This document shows, in pieces, positions 8,501-19,735 of a DNA stretch of 64,000 nucleotides (positions within the stretch are counted from its first letter, which is position 1; each line of letters begins with the position of its first letter). The DNA comes from Wenzhouxiangella sp. XN201 (lineage in GTDB: Bacteria > Pseudomonadota > Gammaproteobacteria > Xanthomonadales > Wenzhouxiangellaceae), in NCBI RefSeq assembly GCF_011008905.1, contig NZ_JAAIVI010000017.1, positions 868,001-932,000 on the forward strand, in the 5' to 3' direction. The notes beneath the pieces were generated by a model. The model worked only from the letters and a program-made list of their open reading frames with translations, was not told where the DNA came from and made no database searches. A program made the position numbers and the translations under genes.

Positions 8501-8631
8501 GTTAGCTGGTTGGCTTGTTTGCTAGTTTGCTGGTTCGGCGACTGGTTGCATTGCGGGGCGGCTTTGCCGCGAAAGGGTTGCCGGTATCGGAAACTATTGC
8601 CGAACCAGCCAACCAGCCAACCAGCCAACCG
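8501..8631. repeat. Facing array pair, octamer GGCTGGTT, empty
   Basis: Left arm 8501-8539 is four to five octamers (GCTGGTTG, GCTTGTTT, GCTAGTTT, GCTGGTTC) ending GGTTCGGC. Right arm 8599-8631 begins GCCGAACC and continues CAGCCAAC. The interior carries GCGGGGCGGCTTTGCCGCGA (8553-8572), a small hairpin motif also present in the array at 14.3-14.5 kb. Confidence 0.8.
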
Positions 8632-8674
8632 AACACCGGCGTTTTGTAAAAAATGATTGGGTCAGACGATCACG

Positions 8675-8917
8675 TTAGCCTGCACTTACTACCCGCATGA
8701 TCAACCACCCCGCCAACCCCAGCGTTGCCATTCCGGCGAGCAGCAGAAGGATTCCCGGCGCCATCGGCGCCATCTCCGCCAGCAAGGCGCTGGCGTGGGG
8801 CAGGGCGGTGGACAGGCAGTCGAGGTTGGCCAGGGCTTCGACGAGGCCGCTGCCGATTCCGGCCAGGGCGGCCGGAATCAGTAACAGCAGGGCGATCAGG
8901 CTCAGGAGGAAGTGCAT
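8675..8917 (-). CDS. Small two-helix membrane protein of the psp operon
   Basis: 80 aa, not recognised as a named family. It has a hydrophobic N-terminal segment (about residues 3-20) and a second near residues 54-75, with a short polar loop between, so an inner-membrane hairpin is likely. It lies 30 nt downstream of pspC on the same strand and so is the fourth gene of the psp transcript, the place held by pspD in E. coli. No similarity to PspD is evident by eye; a role in envelope stress is only suggested by position. Confidence 0.55.
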   Translation of the reverse strand: MHFLLSLIALLLLIPAALAGIGSGLVEALANLDCLSTALPHASALLAEMAPMAPGILLLLAGMATLGLAGWLIMRVVSAG

Positions 8918-8947
8918 GGGAGATCCTTCGAGCGTGGCCTCGTCCGC

Positions 8948-9343
8948 CTAGTCGCGCAATTCGCGATCGATGCGGTATTCGCTGGATGTCAGCCAGGCCT
9001 CCATGCGCTGCAGGCGCTTGTCAAGCTCACGGAAGCGCTGGTTGAGGCGGCTCACGCCGTCCTTCGGCCCGCGCCGAACTTCCTGCCAGAAGGCCTCGTC
9101 ACGCTTGTCGCGGTAGAGGTTGATCGGGCGTTTCGGCACCAGGATCCACAGCACGATGTAGCCGATCACCATCACCGGCGTAAAGGGAATGGCCAGCAGC
9201 ACGGTGATAACACGCAGTGCCGTCAGGTTGAATCCGGTCCAGTCGGCGATGCCGGCACAGACGCCGCCCAGAATGCCGCGCTCCTTGTTGCGGTACAGGC
9301 GATTGCGACTGGGTTGTTCGTATTCCTCGTAGTGGCGGTTCAT
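8948..9343 (-). CDS. pspC: Phage shock protein C, envelope-stress sensor
   Basis: Inner-membrane protein that with PspB senses envelope stress and draws PspA to the membrane. 131 aa: PspC domain with RNKERGILGGVCAGIADW, followed by a membrane helix with FTPVMVIGYIVLWILVP, then a C-terminal amphipathic/coiled segment (LNQRFRELDKRLQRMEAWL). Start overlaps the pspB stop by 4 nt, as expected for a coupled operon. Confidence 0.93.
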   Translation of the reverse strand: MNRHYEEYEQPSRNRLYRNKERGILGGVCAGIADWTGFNLTALRVITVLLAIPFTPVMVIGYIVLWILVPKRPINLYRDKRDEAFWQEVRRGPKDGVSRLNQRFRELDKRLQRMEAWLTSSEYRIDRELRD

Positions 9344-9567
9344 GTGCGGCTTCTCCAGTTCGGGCTATCGTCGTCGAGGATGCGCTCCAGGGTGTGGATG
9401 CGCTCCTCCATCTTGCGTGCCGTGTCGTGCAGGTCTTCGAGCAGGGCTTCGTCCTTGCTGTTGAGGCTTCGGTTGGCTGAATTGCGTGTGGCGTAGTGCA
9501 GGATCAGCCAGATGGGCGCCACGATCACCATGAAGATGATCAGGGGTACGAAGACGATGTCACTCAT
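9340..9567 (-). CDS. pspB: Phage shock protein B
   Basis: Small inner-membrane partner of PspC. 75 aa: one N-terminal membrane helix (IVFVPLIIFMVIVAPIWLIL) then a cytosolic helix with a leucine/heptad pattern (LLEDLHDTARKMEERIHTLE) that forms the coiled coil. Length and layout are those of PspB. Lies 6 nt after pspA. Confidence 0.92.
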   Translation of the reverse strand: MSDIVFVPLIIFMVIVAPIWLILHYATRNSANRSLNSKDEALLEDLHDTARKMEERIHTLERILDDDSPNWRSRT

Positions 9568-9573
9568 CGTTAC

Positions 9574-10239
9574 TTACTCCTTGTTGCGGCGCGACTTGAG
9601 TTCGGTCAGGGCCTCCTCGACCCGTTCATCGCGCTCGAGCTGTTCGAACTCCGAGTTCAGCGACCGGCCTTTTCGGCCCATGTCCAGTGCTTCGGCCTCG
9701 GACTCGATCCGTTCGATGCGTTCCTCAGCGGCGTCGAAGCGGTAGAGCATCTCGTCGATCTTGCCGTTGTGGACGTGCTTCTTGGCCTTGAGCTGATGGT
9801 TGGCCGAGCGGTGACGCATGACCAGGGCGCGCTGGCGGTTGCGTGCATCGGTGAGCTTGGCCTGCAGCTTGCCGATGTTCTCGTCGTACTTGGCCAGCTG
9901 CTCCTCGTACTGCTCGAGTTCTTCGGTGAGATAGCCGATACGGTCGGCGAGTGCGGTTTTTTCGGCCAGGGCTGCGCGGGCCAGGTCCTCGCGGTCCTTC
10001 TCCAGTGCTAGTTCGGCCTTGCGCTCCCACTCGATCTGCTGCTGCTGCAGGCGCTTGAGCAAGCGCATGCGCTCCTTCTTCTCGGCAATGCACTTGGCCG
10101 TGGCCGAGCGGATCTCGACGAGAGTGTCTTCCATTTCCTGAATCATCAGGCGGATCATCTTCTCGGGGTCTTCAGCTTTTTCCAGGGCCGAGTTGAGATT
10201 GGCATTGATGATGTCGCCCATGCGGGAAAAGATGCCCAT
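9574..10239 (-). CDS. pspA: Phage shock protein A
   Basis: ESCRT-III-like peripheral membrane protein that stabilises damaged inner membrane and inhibits the activator PspF. 221 aa, almost wholly coiled coil, with the N-terminal amphipathic helix MGIFSRMGDIINANLNSAL and the family block EDPEKMIRLMIQEMEDTLVE. The start is fixed by AGGAGA 8 nt upstream; longer in-frame extensions have no such site. First gene of the psp operon, driven by a consensus sigma-54 promoter about 42 nt upstream. No pspF gene is in the window. Confidence 0.95.
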   Translation of the reverse strand: MGIFSRMGDIINANLNSALEKAEDPEKMIRLMIQEMEDTLVEIRSATAKCIAEKKERMRLLKRLQQQQIEWERKAELALEKDREDLARAALAEKTALADRIGYLTEELEQYEEQLAKYDENIGKLQAKLTDARNRQRALVMRHRSANHQLKAKKHVHNGKIDEMLYRFDAAEERIERIESEAEALDMGRKGRSLNSEFEQLERDERVEEALTELKSRRNKE

Positions 10240-10280
10240 TGTTGTCTCCTGTGCGTTAATGATTGGACCTGCCCTCAAGT

Positions 10281-10296
10281 AGCAAGCGCCGTGCCA
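10281..10296 (-). promoter_or_regulatory. Sigma-54 promoter of the psp operon
   Basis: Minus strand reads TGGCACGGCGCTTGCT, an exact match to the -24/-12 consensus TGGCACGNNNNTTGCW. It predicts a start near 10269 and a leader of about 30 nt to the pspA ATG. This is the regulation known for psp operons, where the enhancer-binding protein PspF activates RNA polymerase-sigma-54. Confidence 0.9.
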
Positions 10297-10556
10297 GGTG
10301 GATTCCCACAATAAAATCAACAACCTGCATTTCTCGGGTTGGCGGATTGGGTAAATAATGCCGGATAATAGGTGAAAAATACCATCTATTTGGCGCAGGG
10401 AACCGCTCCAGGATGGCGGTGTCAATGAAGGCGAACGAGTCGGGTGTTGCGACGTCCGGCGGCCCGGAGCCAGCGTAGTCAGCGCCCGGGTGGTCGGGTA
10501 CAATGTCGCCCTTTCGACTTGACCCGCAATAACGACTTTCCATTATCGGAGGCAAC
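10297..10556. other. Intergenic region between divergent psp operon and FKBP gene
   Basis: No gene is supported here. The stretch 10301-10400 is AT-rich and is where PspF enhancer and IHF sites would be expected upstream of the sigma-54 promoter; I cannot define them by eye. The right end should hold the promoter of the FKBP-type gene. A 100-codon open frame crossing it on the minus strand has no family features. Confidence 0.5.
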
Positions 10557-11285
10557 ATGCAAAAGCGTTTCGTCGTCGCGGCACTGGCCGCGACACTGGC
10601 CCTGCCGGCCCTGGCTCAGGACCTCGAAAGCGAGCCCGGCAAGCTGGGCTACTCGATCGGCTACGAGTTCGGCGCCGAGCTCAACAGCTATGACATCGAC
10701 ATTGATCTGGAAGCCATTTTCCAGGCGGTGCGCGATGCCTACAACGAGCAGGAACCTCGCGTCGAAGTGAACGAGATGCGTGAGCGCATGACGGCCTTGC
10801 AGGAGAAGCTTCGCCAGGAGCGAATGGAAGCCTTCGAGGCGATGGCCGAGGAAAACCAGGCCAAGGCTGAGGAGTTCCTGGCCGAGAATCGAAGCAAGAA
10901 CGGCATTGTTGCGCTGCCCAGCGGTGTGCAGTACCGCGTCATCGAGGAAGGTAGCGGCGGTCGGCCGAGCCTGGATGACTGGGTCACCGTCCACTATCGC
11001 GGCTCCAAGGTCAACGGCCGGGAATTCGATAGCTCCTTTGCCCGCGGCGTGCCGGCCGTCTTCCAGGTCAACTCGGTCATCGAGGGCTGGCAGGAAGTGC
11101 TGCCGCTGATGAAGGAAGGCGCCGAATGGCAGGTCTTCCTGCCGCCGGAGCTGGCCTTCGGTGTGCGCGGCGATCCGCCGATCATTGGCCCCAATGAGGC
11201 CCTGCGCTTCGACATCAAGCTGGTGCAGCTCGGTCAGCCGGAAGACTTCGACGAGAGTCAGGCTCAGCCGCCCGCTGGTCAGTAA
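10557..11285 (+). CDS. Periplasmic FKBP-type peptidyl-prolyl isomerase (FkpA/Mip-like)
   Basis: Catalyses proline isomerisation and acts as a chaperone in the periplasm. 242 aa: signal peptide of about 20 residues ending LPALAQ, an N-terminal helical dimerisation domain (LGYSIGYEFGAEL, then charged helices to about residue 115), and a C-terminal FKBP domain with VQYRVIEEG, VTVHYRG and FDSSFARG, GWQEVLPLMKEGAEWQVFLP, LAFG. An AGGC/GGAGGC stretch precedes the ATG. Followed closely by DUF1289 and NUDIX genes on the same strand. Confidence 0.92.
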   Translation: MQKRFVVAALAATLALPALAQDLESEPGKLGYSIGYEFGAELNSYDIDIDLEAIFQAVRDAYNEQEPRVEVNEMRERMTALQEKLRQERMEAFEAMAEENQAKAEEFLAENRSKNGIVALPSGVQYRVIEEGSGGRPSLDDWVTVHYRGSKVNGREFDSSFARGVPAVFQVNSVIEGWQEVLPLMKEGAEWQVFLPPELAFGVRGDPPIIGPNEALRFDIKLVQLGQPEDFDESQAQPPAGQ

Positions 11286-11290
11286 GCCCC

Positions 11291-11491
11291 ATGAGTGAGC
11301 CGGCCGGGTCGATTCCGAACATCGAATCACCCTGCATCGGGACCTGCACGCTGGGTCCCGCCGGGCTCTGCGTCGGCTGTTTCCGGTCGGCGGCGGAAAT
11401 CGCCGCCTGGCTGGCCTACTCCGACGACGAACGCAGCGCGATCATGCGCGAGCTGCCGGAACGGGCCCGGCGCCTGTTTGATGAAGCCTGA
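11291..11491 (+). CDS. DUF1289 protein
   Basis: 66 aa small cysteine-rich protein. SPCIGTCTL followed by GLCVGCFRSAAEIAAW gives the four conserved cysteines of DUF1289 (PF06945), likely a metal-binding module; function unknown. It lies 5 nt after the FKBP gene and its end overlaps the NUDIX gene start by 11 nt, so the three genes are probably co-transcribed and coupled. Confidence 0.88.
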   Translation: MSEPAGSIPNIESPCIGTCTLGPAGLCVGCFRSAAEIAAWLAYSDDERSAIMRELPERARRLFDEA

Positions 11492-12083
11492 AAATGCGCT
11501 GCCGCCGGAATGGCTGGCAGCGCAGCTTCATTCGCCCGACACTCCCCACGAGTCCCTGCCTGTAGGCGGATTTCGTCCTGCCCACGATCGCTGGCAGCCG
11601 CGGCCGGCTGCAGTGCTGGTTCCGATCGTGCACTGGCCGGAGCCGGCCATTGTCCTGACCGTGCGCAGCCGCAAGCTGTCCCTGCATGCCGGCCAGGTCG
11701 CTTTGCCCGGCGGCGGTCGCGCCTCGGCTGAGGCCTTTCCATTAGGCACCGCACTGCGTGAGACTCACGAGGAAATCGGCGTTGGTCCCGACTTGGTCGC
11801 AGTGCACGGCCTGCTCGACTGTTACGACACCATCACCGGTTACCGCATCGTGCCGGTCGTGGCGAGCATCGACAGCGACTCTCGCCTGCGTGCCTGCCCC
11901 GACGAGGTCGACGAGATCTTCACCCTGCCACTGTCGGTGGCCCTCGATCCCGGGCAGTACCGTCATCATCGCGTCGTGCGCGACGGCCATGCCCACGACC
12001 TGGTCTCCATGCCCCATCCGCGCTGGCTGATCTGGGGCGCGACCGCCGCCATCCTGCACCAGCTTTGCCAAAAACTCTCCTGA
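11481..12083 (+). CDS. NUDIX hydrolase, CoA pyrophosphatase type
   Basis: Likely cleaves CoA or its derivatives to 3',5'-ADP and phosphopantetheine. 200 aa with LSLHAGQVALPGGG and ALRETHEEIGV, the NUDIX box in the form found in NudL/YeaB proteins, preceded by VLVPIVHWPEPAIVLTVRS. The frame is open further upstream, but that part is the DUF1289 gene read in another frame; the ATG overlapping its end gives the normal length. Substrate is inferred from family. Confidence 0.88.
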   Translation: MKPENALPPEWLAAQLHSPDTPHESLPVGGFRPAHDRWQPRPAAVLVPIVHWPEPAIVLTVRSRKLSLHAGQVALPGGGRASAEAFPLGTALRETHEEIGVGPDLVAVHGLLDCYDTITGYRIVPVVASIDSDSRLRACPDEVDEIFTLPLSVALDPGQYRHHRVVRDGHAHDLVSMPHPRWLIWGATAAILHQLCQKLS

Positions 12084-12138
12084 GTGCGCCCGCAGCTGCA
12101 AGATTGCCCCCGTGCAGGGTTTTTCAGAGGCTCCCCAT

Positions 12139-12567
12139 TCAACGTTGCCTGACTTCGGCGGAGTAGGCGTGGCGCTCGCCTCCGGCATCGATCAGTTCGA
12201 TTTCGATGGTGTCTCCGGCCGTCAGGCGCTGGCGTGGTTCGAACAGCATCAGGTGCAGGCCGCGCGGCGCCAGTTCGACGGTCTCGCCAGCTGGCACGAT
12301 GAGCGTTTCGAGCCGGCGCATGCGCATCATGCCCTCGTTCATGCTCATCGTGTGGAACTCGACGCGGGCGAATTGCGGACTGTTACCGGCGACCAGTTCG
12401 ATGTCGCGGTCGCCGGAGTTTCTGATCGTGACGAAGCCGGCCATGGTGCGGCCGGGCGGGGCCTCCGGCGACCAGGCTTCACTGAAGCTCAAGTCGGTCG
12501 TATCTCCGGCACTCAGGCCGGTGGCGAAAAGCAGGCAGGCCAGCAGCGTGGGCAGTCGTGTCGGCAT
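12139..12567 (-). CDS. Periplasmic copper chaperone PCu(A)C
   Basis: Delivers Cu(I) to the CuA centre of cytochrome c oxidase. 142 aa: signal peptide ending near TGLSAG, then a cupredoxin-like fold with the copper-site pattern HTMSMNEGMMRMRRLE ... GLHLMLF (H, M, H and M ligands spaced as in DUF461/PCuAC). Monocistronic, convergent with the NUDIX gene and divergent from the isomerase gene. Confidence 0.9.
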   Translation of the reverse strand: MPTRLPTLLACLLFATGLSAGDTTDLSFSEAWSPEAPPGRTMAGFVTIRNSGDRDIELVAGNSPQFARVEFHTMSMNEGMMRMRRLETLIVPAGETVELAPRGLHLMLFEPRQRLTAGDTIEIELIDAGGERHAYSAEVRQR

Positions 12568-12685
12568 GGATTGCGATCCGGCTCAGGTGGATAAGCATTA
12601 TCTCATATTCGCCCGGGGTGCCGCCCCACACCCGGCTCCGTAACGGTACACTCGGCATCTGGACCCCCACGCGAGCGATTCCGCC

Positions 12686-13441
12686 ATGATCGAACACCGC
12701 CAGCACCCCGACGGGGTGGTCGAGCTCGAACTCAATCGGCCGCCGGTCAACGCCCTCAACCCGGCCCTGGTTGCCGCCCTCGACGAGGCGATCGTGCAGG
12801 CGATCGACGATGGCGCCGGCGCGATTGTCATTTCCGGCCGTGAAGGTCTGTTTTCGGCCGGGCTGGACGTGCCTGAGCTGCTCACGCTCGATGAGTCGGG
12901 CATGCGCGAGTTCTGGCAGGCTTTCTTCGGTCTGCTCCAGCGCGTGGCCCAGAGCCCGGTACCGGTGGTCGCGGCGCTGACCGGACACAGCCCGGCCGGC
13001 GGCACCGTGATCGCGCTGTTTGCCGACTACCGCGTCCAGGCCGAAGGCGACTTCCAGCTTGGGCTCAACGAGGTCCAGGTCGGCCTGGTGGTGCCGCCTG
13101 CCATTCACCAGGCCCTGGTGCGCCTGATCGGCACCTATCCGGCCGAACGTCACCTCGTGGCCGGCGACATGATTCCCGCCGCAGAGGCGTTCGAGCTGGG
13201 TCTGGTCGACGAGCTCGCCCCACCTGACCAGGTGGTCGCACGCGCCGTTGCATGGTGCCGCGGCCTGCTCAAGCTTCCCGCACACTCCATGCTGGCTACC
13301 CGCAAGCTCTGCCGGGCCGATCTGATCGGCCTGTTCGAGACCGACGAGCCGCTCGATATCGACAGCTTCGTCCAGGGCTGGTTCGACGAACAGACCCAGG
13401 CTACGCTCAAGGCCCTGGTGGCCCGGCTGCGCGAAAAGTGA
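12686..13441 (+). CDS. Enoyl-CoA hydratase/isomerase family protein, ECI-like
   Basis: 251 aa crotonase-fold protein. NRPPVNALNP, FSAGLDVPEL (oxyanion hole) and GHSPAGGTVIALFADYRV are clear. The usual first catalytic Glu after the GG is replaced by a non-acidic residue, while GLNEVQVGLVVP keeps the second; this is the pattern of 3,2-trans-enoyl-CoA isomerases, which use one Glu. So isomerisation of unsaturated fatty acyl-CoA is more likely than hydration. Monocistronic. Confidence 0.82.
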   Translation: MIEHRQHPDGVVELELNRPPVNALNPALVAALDEAIVQAIDDGAGAIVISGREGLFSAGLDVPELLTLDESGMREFWQAFFGLLQRVAQSPVPVVAALTGHSPAGGTVIALFADYRVQAEGDFQLGLNEVQVGLVVPPAIHQALVRLIGTYPAERHLVAGDMIPAAEAFELGLVDELAPPDQVVARAVAWCRGLLKLPAHSMLATRKLCRADLIGLFETDEPLDIDSFVQGWFDEQTQATLKALVARLREK

Positions 13442-13517
13442 CATTGCCGGCGCGGCGCGGGAGGGCTATGCTGGACTGACCTGTTCAGTCCGGGCCGAGC
13501 CGCCCGGGAGGTGCGTG

Positions 13518-13832
13518 ATGAGTCAGGCCCAGTCCGATGATCGCCGGCGCTATCTGCGCTACCCGCCGGATGAAACCGAAATCGTCCTGTTCCAGTTTTC
13601 CAGCACGGTCCCCAGCGAAGAAGTGTTCGAGCCGGAAACCGCCGGCCTGGTGTGCGAGGAATCGCACGGCGGCCTGCGCGTCATCGCGCTGGCACGCGGT
13701 CCGATCAATACGGTCGAAAAAGGTGCCCGCTGCGTGGTGCAGGTCGCCAAGCTGGGCCTTCAGGCCGCCGAAATCCGCTGGATGGAAGAGATCGACGAAG
13801 ACGTCGTCAAGTTTGGCGTCGAGTTCAGCTAG
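13518..13832 (+). CDS. PilZ-like domain protein
   Basis: 104 aa single-domain protein. The N-terminal RRRYLRYP resembles the RxxxR c-di-GMP-binding motif of PilZ domains; the second motif (D/N)xSxxG appears only in altered form as EESHGG. The C-terminal block AAEIRWMEEIDEDVVKFGVEFS fits the PilZ barrel end. It may be a degenerate or non-binding PilZ protein. An ATG preceded by GGGAGGTG is used; a GTG one codon upstream is possible. Confidence 0.6.
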   Translation: MSQAQSDDRRRYLRYPPDETEIVLFQFSSTVPSEEVFEPETAGLVCEESHGGLRVIALARGPINTVEKGARCVVQVAKLGLQAAEIRWMEEIDEDVVKFGVEFS

Positions 13833-13847
13833 CGTTCTTCGGGGTCC

Positions 13848-14246
13848 CTAACCCAATTCCCGAATGCAGCCGGGCAGGGGCACCGGCTCGCCCTTCTTCT
13901 TGTCGATCCACACCAGGGTGCAGCTGGCGTCGGCATAGACTGTCGCATTGCCGCCGTCCTTCGGGATGGAACGAATTTCGTGTTCGAGCTTGATCGAGGA
14001 GCGACCCGGTGACAGGGGCTTGAGCGTGACCTCGATGTTCTCGGGCCAGTACATCGGCCGCCGGAAATTGATGTTGATGTTCGCCACCACCGGCCCGGTC
14101 TCGCCCTCCTGCCAGCGACTGGGCACCGATTCCATCCACTGCGCCCGACAGTCCTCGAGGAACCGCAGGTAGACCACGTTACTGACGTGGCCGAAGGAAT
14201 CCATGTCGCCCCAGCGGGTGGGGAGTCTGATTTTGAATTCGGACAT
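13848..14246 (-). CDS. Acyl-CoA thioesterase (4HBT/hotdog family)
   Basis: 132 aa, hydrolyses acyl-CoA thioesters. RWGDMDSFGHVSNVVYLRFLED is the FcbC/YbgC-type hotdog signature with the catalytic-type Asp and conserved His/Asn; VVANININFRRPMYWPENIEV follows. The frame stays open upstream through the GGCTGGTT array, where it would encode repeat peptides (NQPTSKQANQPT); that extension is not credible, and the ATG at the end of the shared leader is used. Confidence 0.87.
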   Translation of the reverse strand: MSEFKIRLPTRWGDMDSFGHVSNVVYLRFLEDCRAQWMESVPSRWQEGETGPVVANININFRRPMYWPENIEVTLKPLSPGRSSIKLEHEIRSIPKDGGNATVYADASCTLVWIDKKKGEPVPLPGCIRELG

Positions 14247-14307
14247 TGGGGGCTTCCGGTTGGTGATGCGGCAAATTGTAGCGCCGGGGCTGGCGGCGTG
14301 GGACTCT
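14244..14307 (-). promoter_or_regulatory. Leader shared with the enoyl-CoA hydratase gene (copy 2)
   Basis: Second copy of the block described at 8.44-8.50 kb: GGGGGCTTCCGGTTGG next to the start codon, ATTGTAGCG, then CGGGGCTGGCGGCGTG, followed at once by a GGCTGGTT array. The gene-strand TACAAT and GGAAG are kept in both copies. Confidence 0.55.
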
Positions 14308-14494
14308 GTTGGCTGGTTCGCTTGTTTGCTGGTTGGCTGGTTCGGCAACTGGGACTATTGGTGGGCGGCTGGGCCGCGAAGGTTCGGGAGACGCATCGTA
14401 GGCCAGTCTCCTCCAGCAATCTCGCGGCGTAGCCGCCCCGCAAATCCAGGGGGAGCCGAACCAGCCAACCAGCTAACCAGCGAACTAGCCAACA
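14308..14494. repeat. Facing array pair, octamer GGCTGGTT, empty
   Basis: Left arm 14308-14346 (five octamers) ends GGTTCGGC; right arm 14455-14494 begins GCCGAACC. The interior has GGGCGGCTGGGCCGCGAA next to the left arm and the mirror motif GCGGCGTAGCCGCCCCGC near the right arm, both related to the hairpin inside the array at 8.5 kb. The cassette ends 7 nt before the uvrA stop. Confidence 0.8.
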
Positions 14495-14500
14495 ACGGCT

Positions 14501-17377
<2,877 letters not shown>

Positions 17378-17484
17378 TGCTCACTGCCGGAAATGAAAGA
17401 CAAGCCTGCTAATATATCGCGCCTACTGTGATCGGCGCAAAGCAAACCTCGATTTCGGGGGTGGAGTCTGGCGGGAGCATGTAT

Positions 17485-17636
17485 GGAACCGCAGATTTCG
17501 CAGATTAGCGCAGATTTTTCTGGAGTTTGCCCTGCCTTCGAGACTGCACAGCCGGTAACCATGGACGCTTGGCGTAATGCCGCCGAAAATTCGCTTGTTC
17601 AAATAATCTGTGTCAATCTGCGAAATCTGCGGTTTC
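17485..17636. repeat. Facing array pair, unit CGCAGATNN, empty
   Basis: Left arm 17485-17519: GGAACCGCAGATTTCGCAGA and on to a third CGCAGAT followed by T's. Right arm 17602-17636 mirrors it with one CACAGAT variant. Outer ends GGAACC/GGTTTC recall the CACGGAA array. Interior of about 82 nt has no supported gene. Lies in the 370-nt uvrA-rplU gap. Confidence 0.8.
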
Positions 17637-17679
17637 AAGAACCCGGTCTCGACGACAGGCAGTGAGGGGCGGGTTTGCG

Positions 17680-17708
17680 TTGACTGGCGCTTACCGGTCC
17701 GGTAGAAT
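17680..17708 (+). promoter_or_regulatory. Sigma-70 promoter of rplU-rpmA
   Basis: TTGACT, a 17-nt spacer, then TAGAAT: one mismatch in each hexamer. It starts 43 nt after the CGCAGAT array and lies 40 nt before the rplU ATG, which has GGAGAG as ribosome-binding site. Confidence 0.75.
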
Positions 17709-17747
17709 TCCCGCTCTTTACTGGCGAGTTCTTGCGGAGAGTCATCC

Positions 17748-18059
17748 ATGTACGCGGTATTTTCCACCGGCGGCAAGCAGTACCGGGCCTCTGAAGGCGA
17801 CGTTCTGCGCGTCGAAAAACTGGACGCCGAGAAGGGCGCTACGGTCGAGATCGACCAGGTCCTGATGGTCGGCGAAGGCGACGATGTGCGTGTCGGTACC
17901 CCGAACGTTGAGGGCGGCAAGGTCACCGCCGAGGTGGTCGACCACGGTCGCGGCGACAAGATCCGCATCATCAAATTCAAGCGGCGCAAGCACCACATGA
18001 AGCAGATGGGTCACCGCCAGTACTACACCGACATCAAGATCACCGGAATCGAGGGCTAA
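17748..18059 (+). CDS. rplU: 50S ribosomal protein L21
   Basis: Large-subunit protein that contacts 23S rRNA near L20. 103 aa starting [18 protein letters not shown], with [11 protein letters not shown]-type basic C-terminal block ([21 protein letters not shown]), the L21 signature. First gene of rplU-rpmA; in many proteobacteria ispB is divergent here, but in this window ispB lies 17 kb away beside ssb. Confidence 0.97.
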   Translation: MYAVFSTGGKQYRASEGDVLRVEKLDAEKGATVEIDQVLMVGEGDDVRVGTPNVEGGKVTAEVVDHGRGDKIRIIKFKRRKHHMKQMGHRQYYTDIKITGIEG

Positions 18060-18062
18060 GCA

Positions 18063-18323
18063 ATGGCTCATAAAAAGGCAGGCGGCTCCACTCGTAACGG
18101 CCGCGACTCCAATCCGAAATACCTGGGTGTAAAGCGCTACGGTGGCGAAGCCGTTGCGGCCGGCAACATCCTGGTGCGTCAGCGCGGCACCCGCTTCCAT
18201 GCCGGTGCCAACGTCGGCGTGGGCCGCGACCACACCCTGTTCGCTCTGGCCGACGGCAAGGTCAAGTTCGTGCAACGCGGCAAGCCGCTGCGCAAGTTCG
18301 TGACGGTCGAGCCGGCCGAGTAA
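18063..18323 (+). CDS. rpmA: 50S ribosomal protein L27
   Basis: Peptidyl-transferase-centre protein of the large subunit. 86 aa starting [20 protein letters not shown], then [15 protein letters not shown], the L27 signature. Three nt after rplU, and followed by a strong intrinsic terminator. Confidence 0.97.
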   Translation: MAHKKAGGSTRNGRDSNPKYLGVKRYGGEAVAAGNILVRQRGTRFHAGANVGVGRDHTLFALADGKVKFVQRGKPLRKFVTVEPAE

Positions 18324-18366
18324 GCGAAAAGACTTAGCATTCCGTCCCAAACCGGATGCCGAGACG

Positions 18367-18391
18367 GCCCCGCCTTTGTGCGGGGCTTTTT
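18367..18391 (+). terminator. Rho-independent terminator of rplU-rpmA
   Basis: Stem GCCCCGC / GCGGGGC with a 6-nt loop (CTTTGT) followed by TTTTT, 44 nt after the rpmA stop. Confidence 0.9.
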
Positions 18392-18410
18392 CGTATGTGG
18401 TGCCTGGTTC

Positions 18411-18583
18411 CTTAAAATCTTTGGAACGCAAAGCAGCGAAGCAGCAAAGAACGCGAAGAAAAACAAATAAATATAATTCAGAATGTGTATGGAGCCCAGG
18501 CCGCTGCCGCCTCAGCTTTTCTATCTCTGATTAATTCACTTTGCGTTCTTTGCTGCTTCGCTGCTTTGCGTTTTAAAGGTTTT
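18411..18583. repeat. Facing array pair, CGCAAAG/AGCGAAG units, empty
   Basis: Left arm 18411-18459: CGCAAAG, AGCGAAG, AGCAAAG, CGCGAAG with short spacers, then AAAAA. Right arm 18539-18583 mirrors it, with the outer flank AAAATCTTTGGAACG answered by CGTTTTAAAGGTTTT. About 80 nt of AT-rich interior with no gene. Fills the rpmA-obgE gap. Confidence 0.8.
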
Positions 18584-18623
18584 GAATTTTCCCTTATCTG
18601 CCGCACCCCGCTTGAACGAGTAG

Positions 18624-19682
<1,059 letters not shown>

Positions 19683-19735
19683 ACCCCGGCCCCTGAGGTT
19701 CGTCAAACCCCCTGTCACGTCACCGGAGAAGAACA

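Noticed and set aside
8501-8631. CRISPR array
   Set aside because: Units are 7-10 nt, contiguous and degenerate, with no unique spacers and no cas genes; the same holds for the other arrays.
10256-10558. 100-codon minus-strand frame in the psp-FKBP gap
   Set aside because: It crosses the sigma-54 promoter and has no family features.
14247-14348. N-terminal extension of the thioesterase (NQPTSKQANQPT...)
   Set aside because: It is the GGCTGGTT array translated; the family N-terminus begins at the later ATG.
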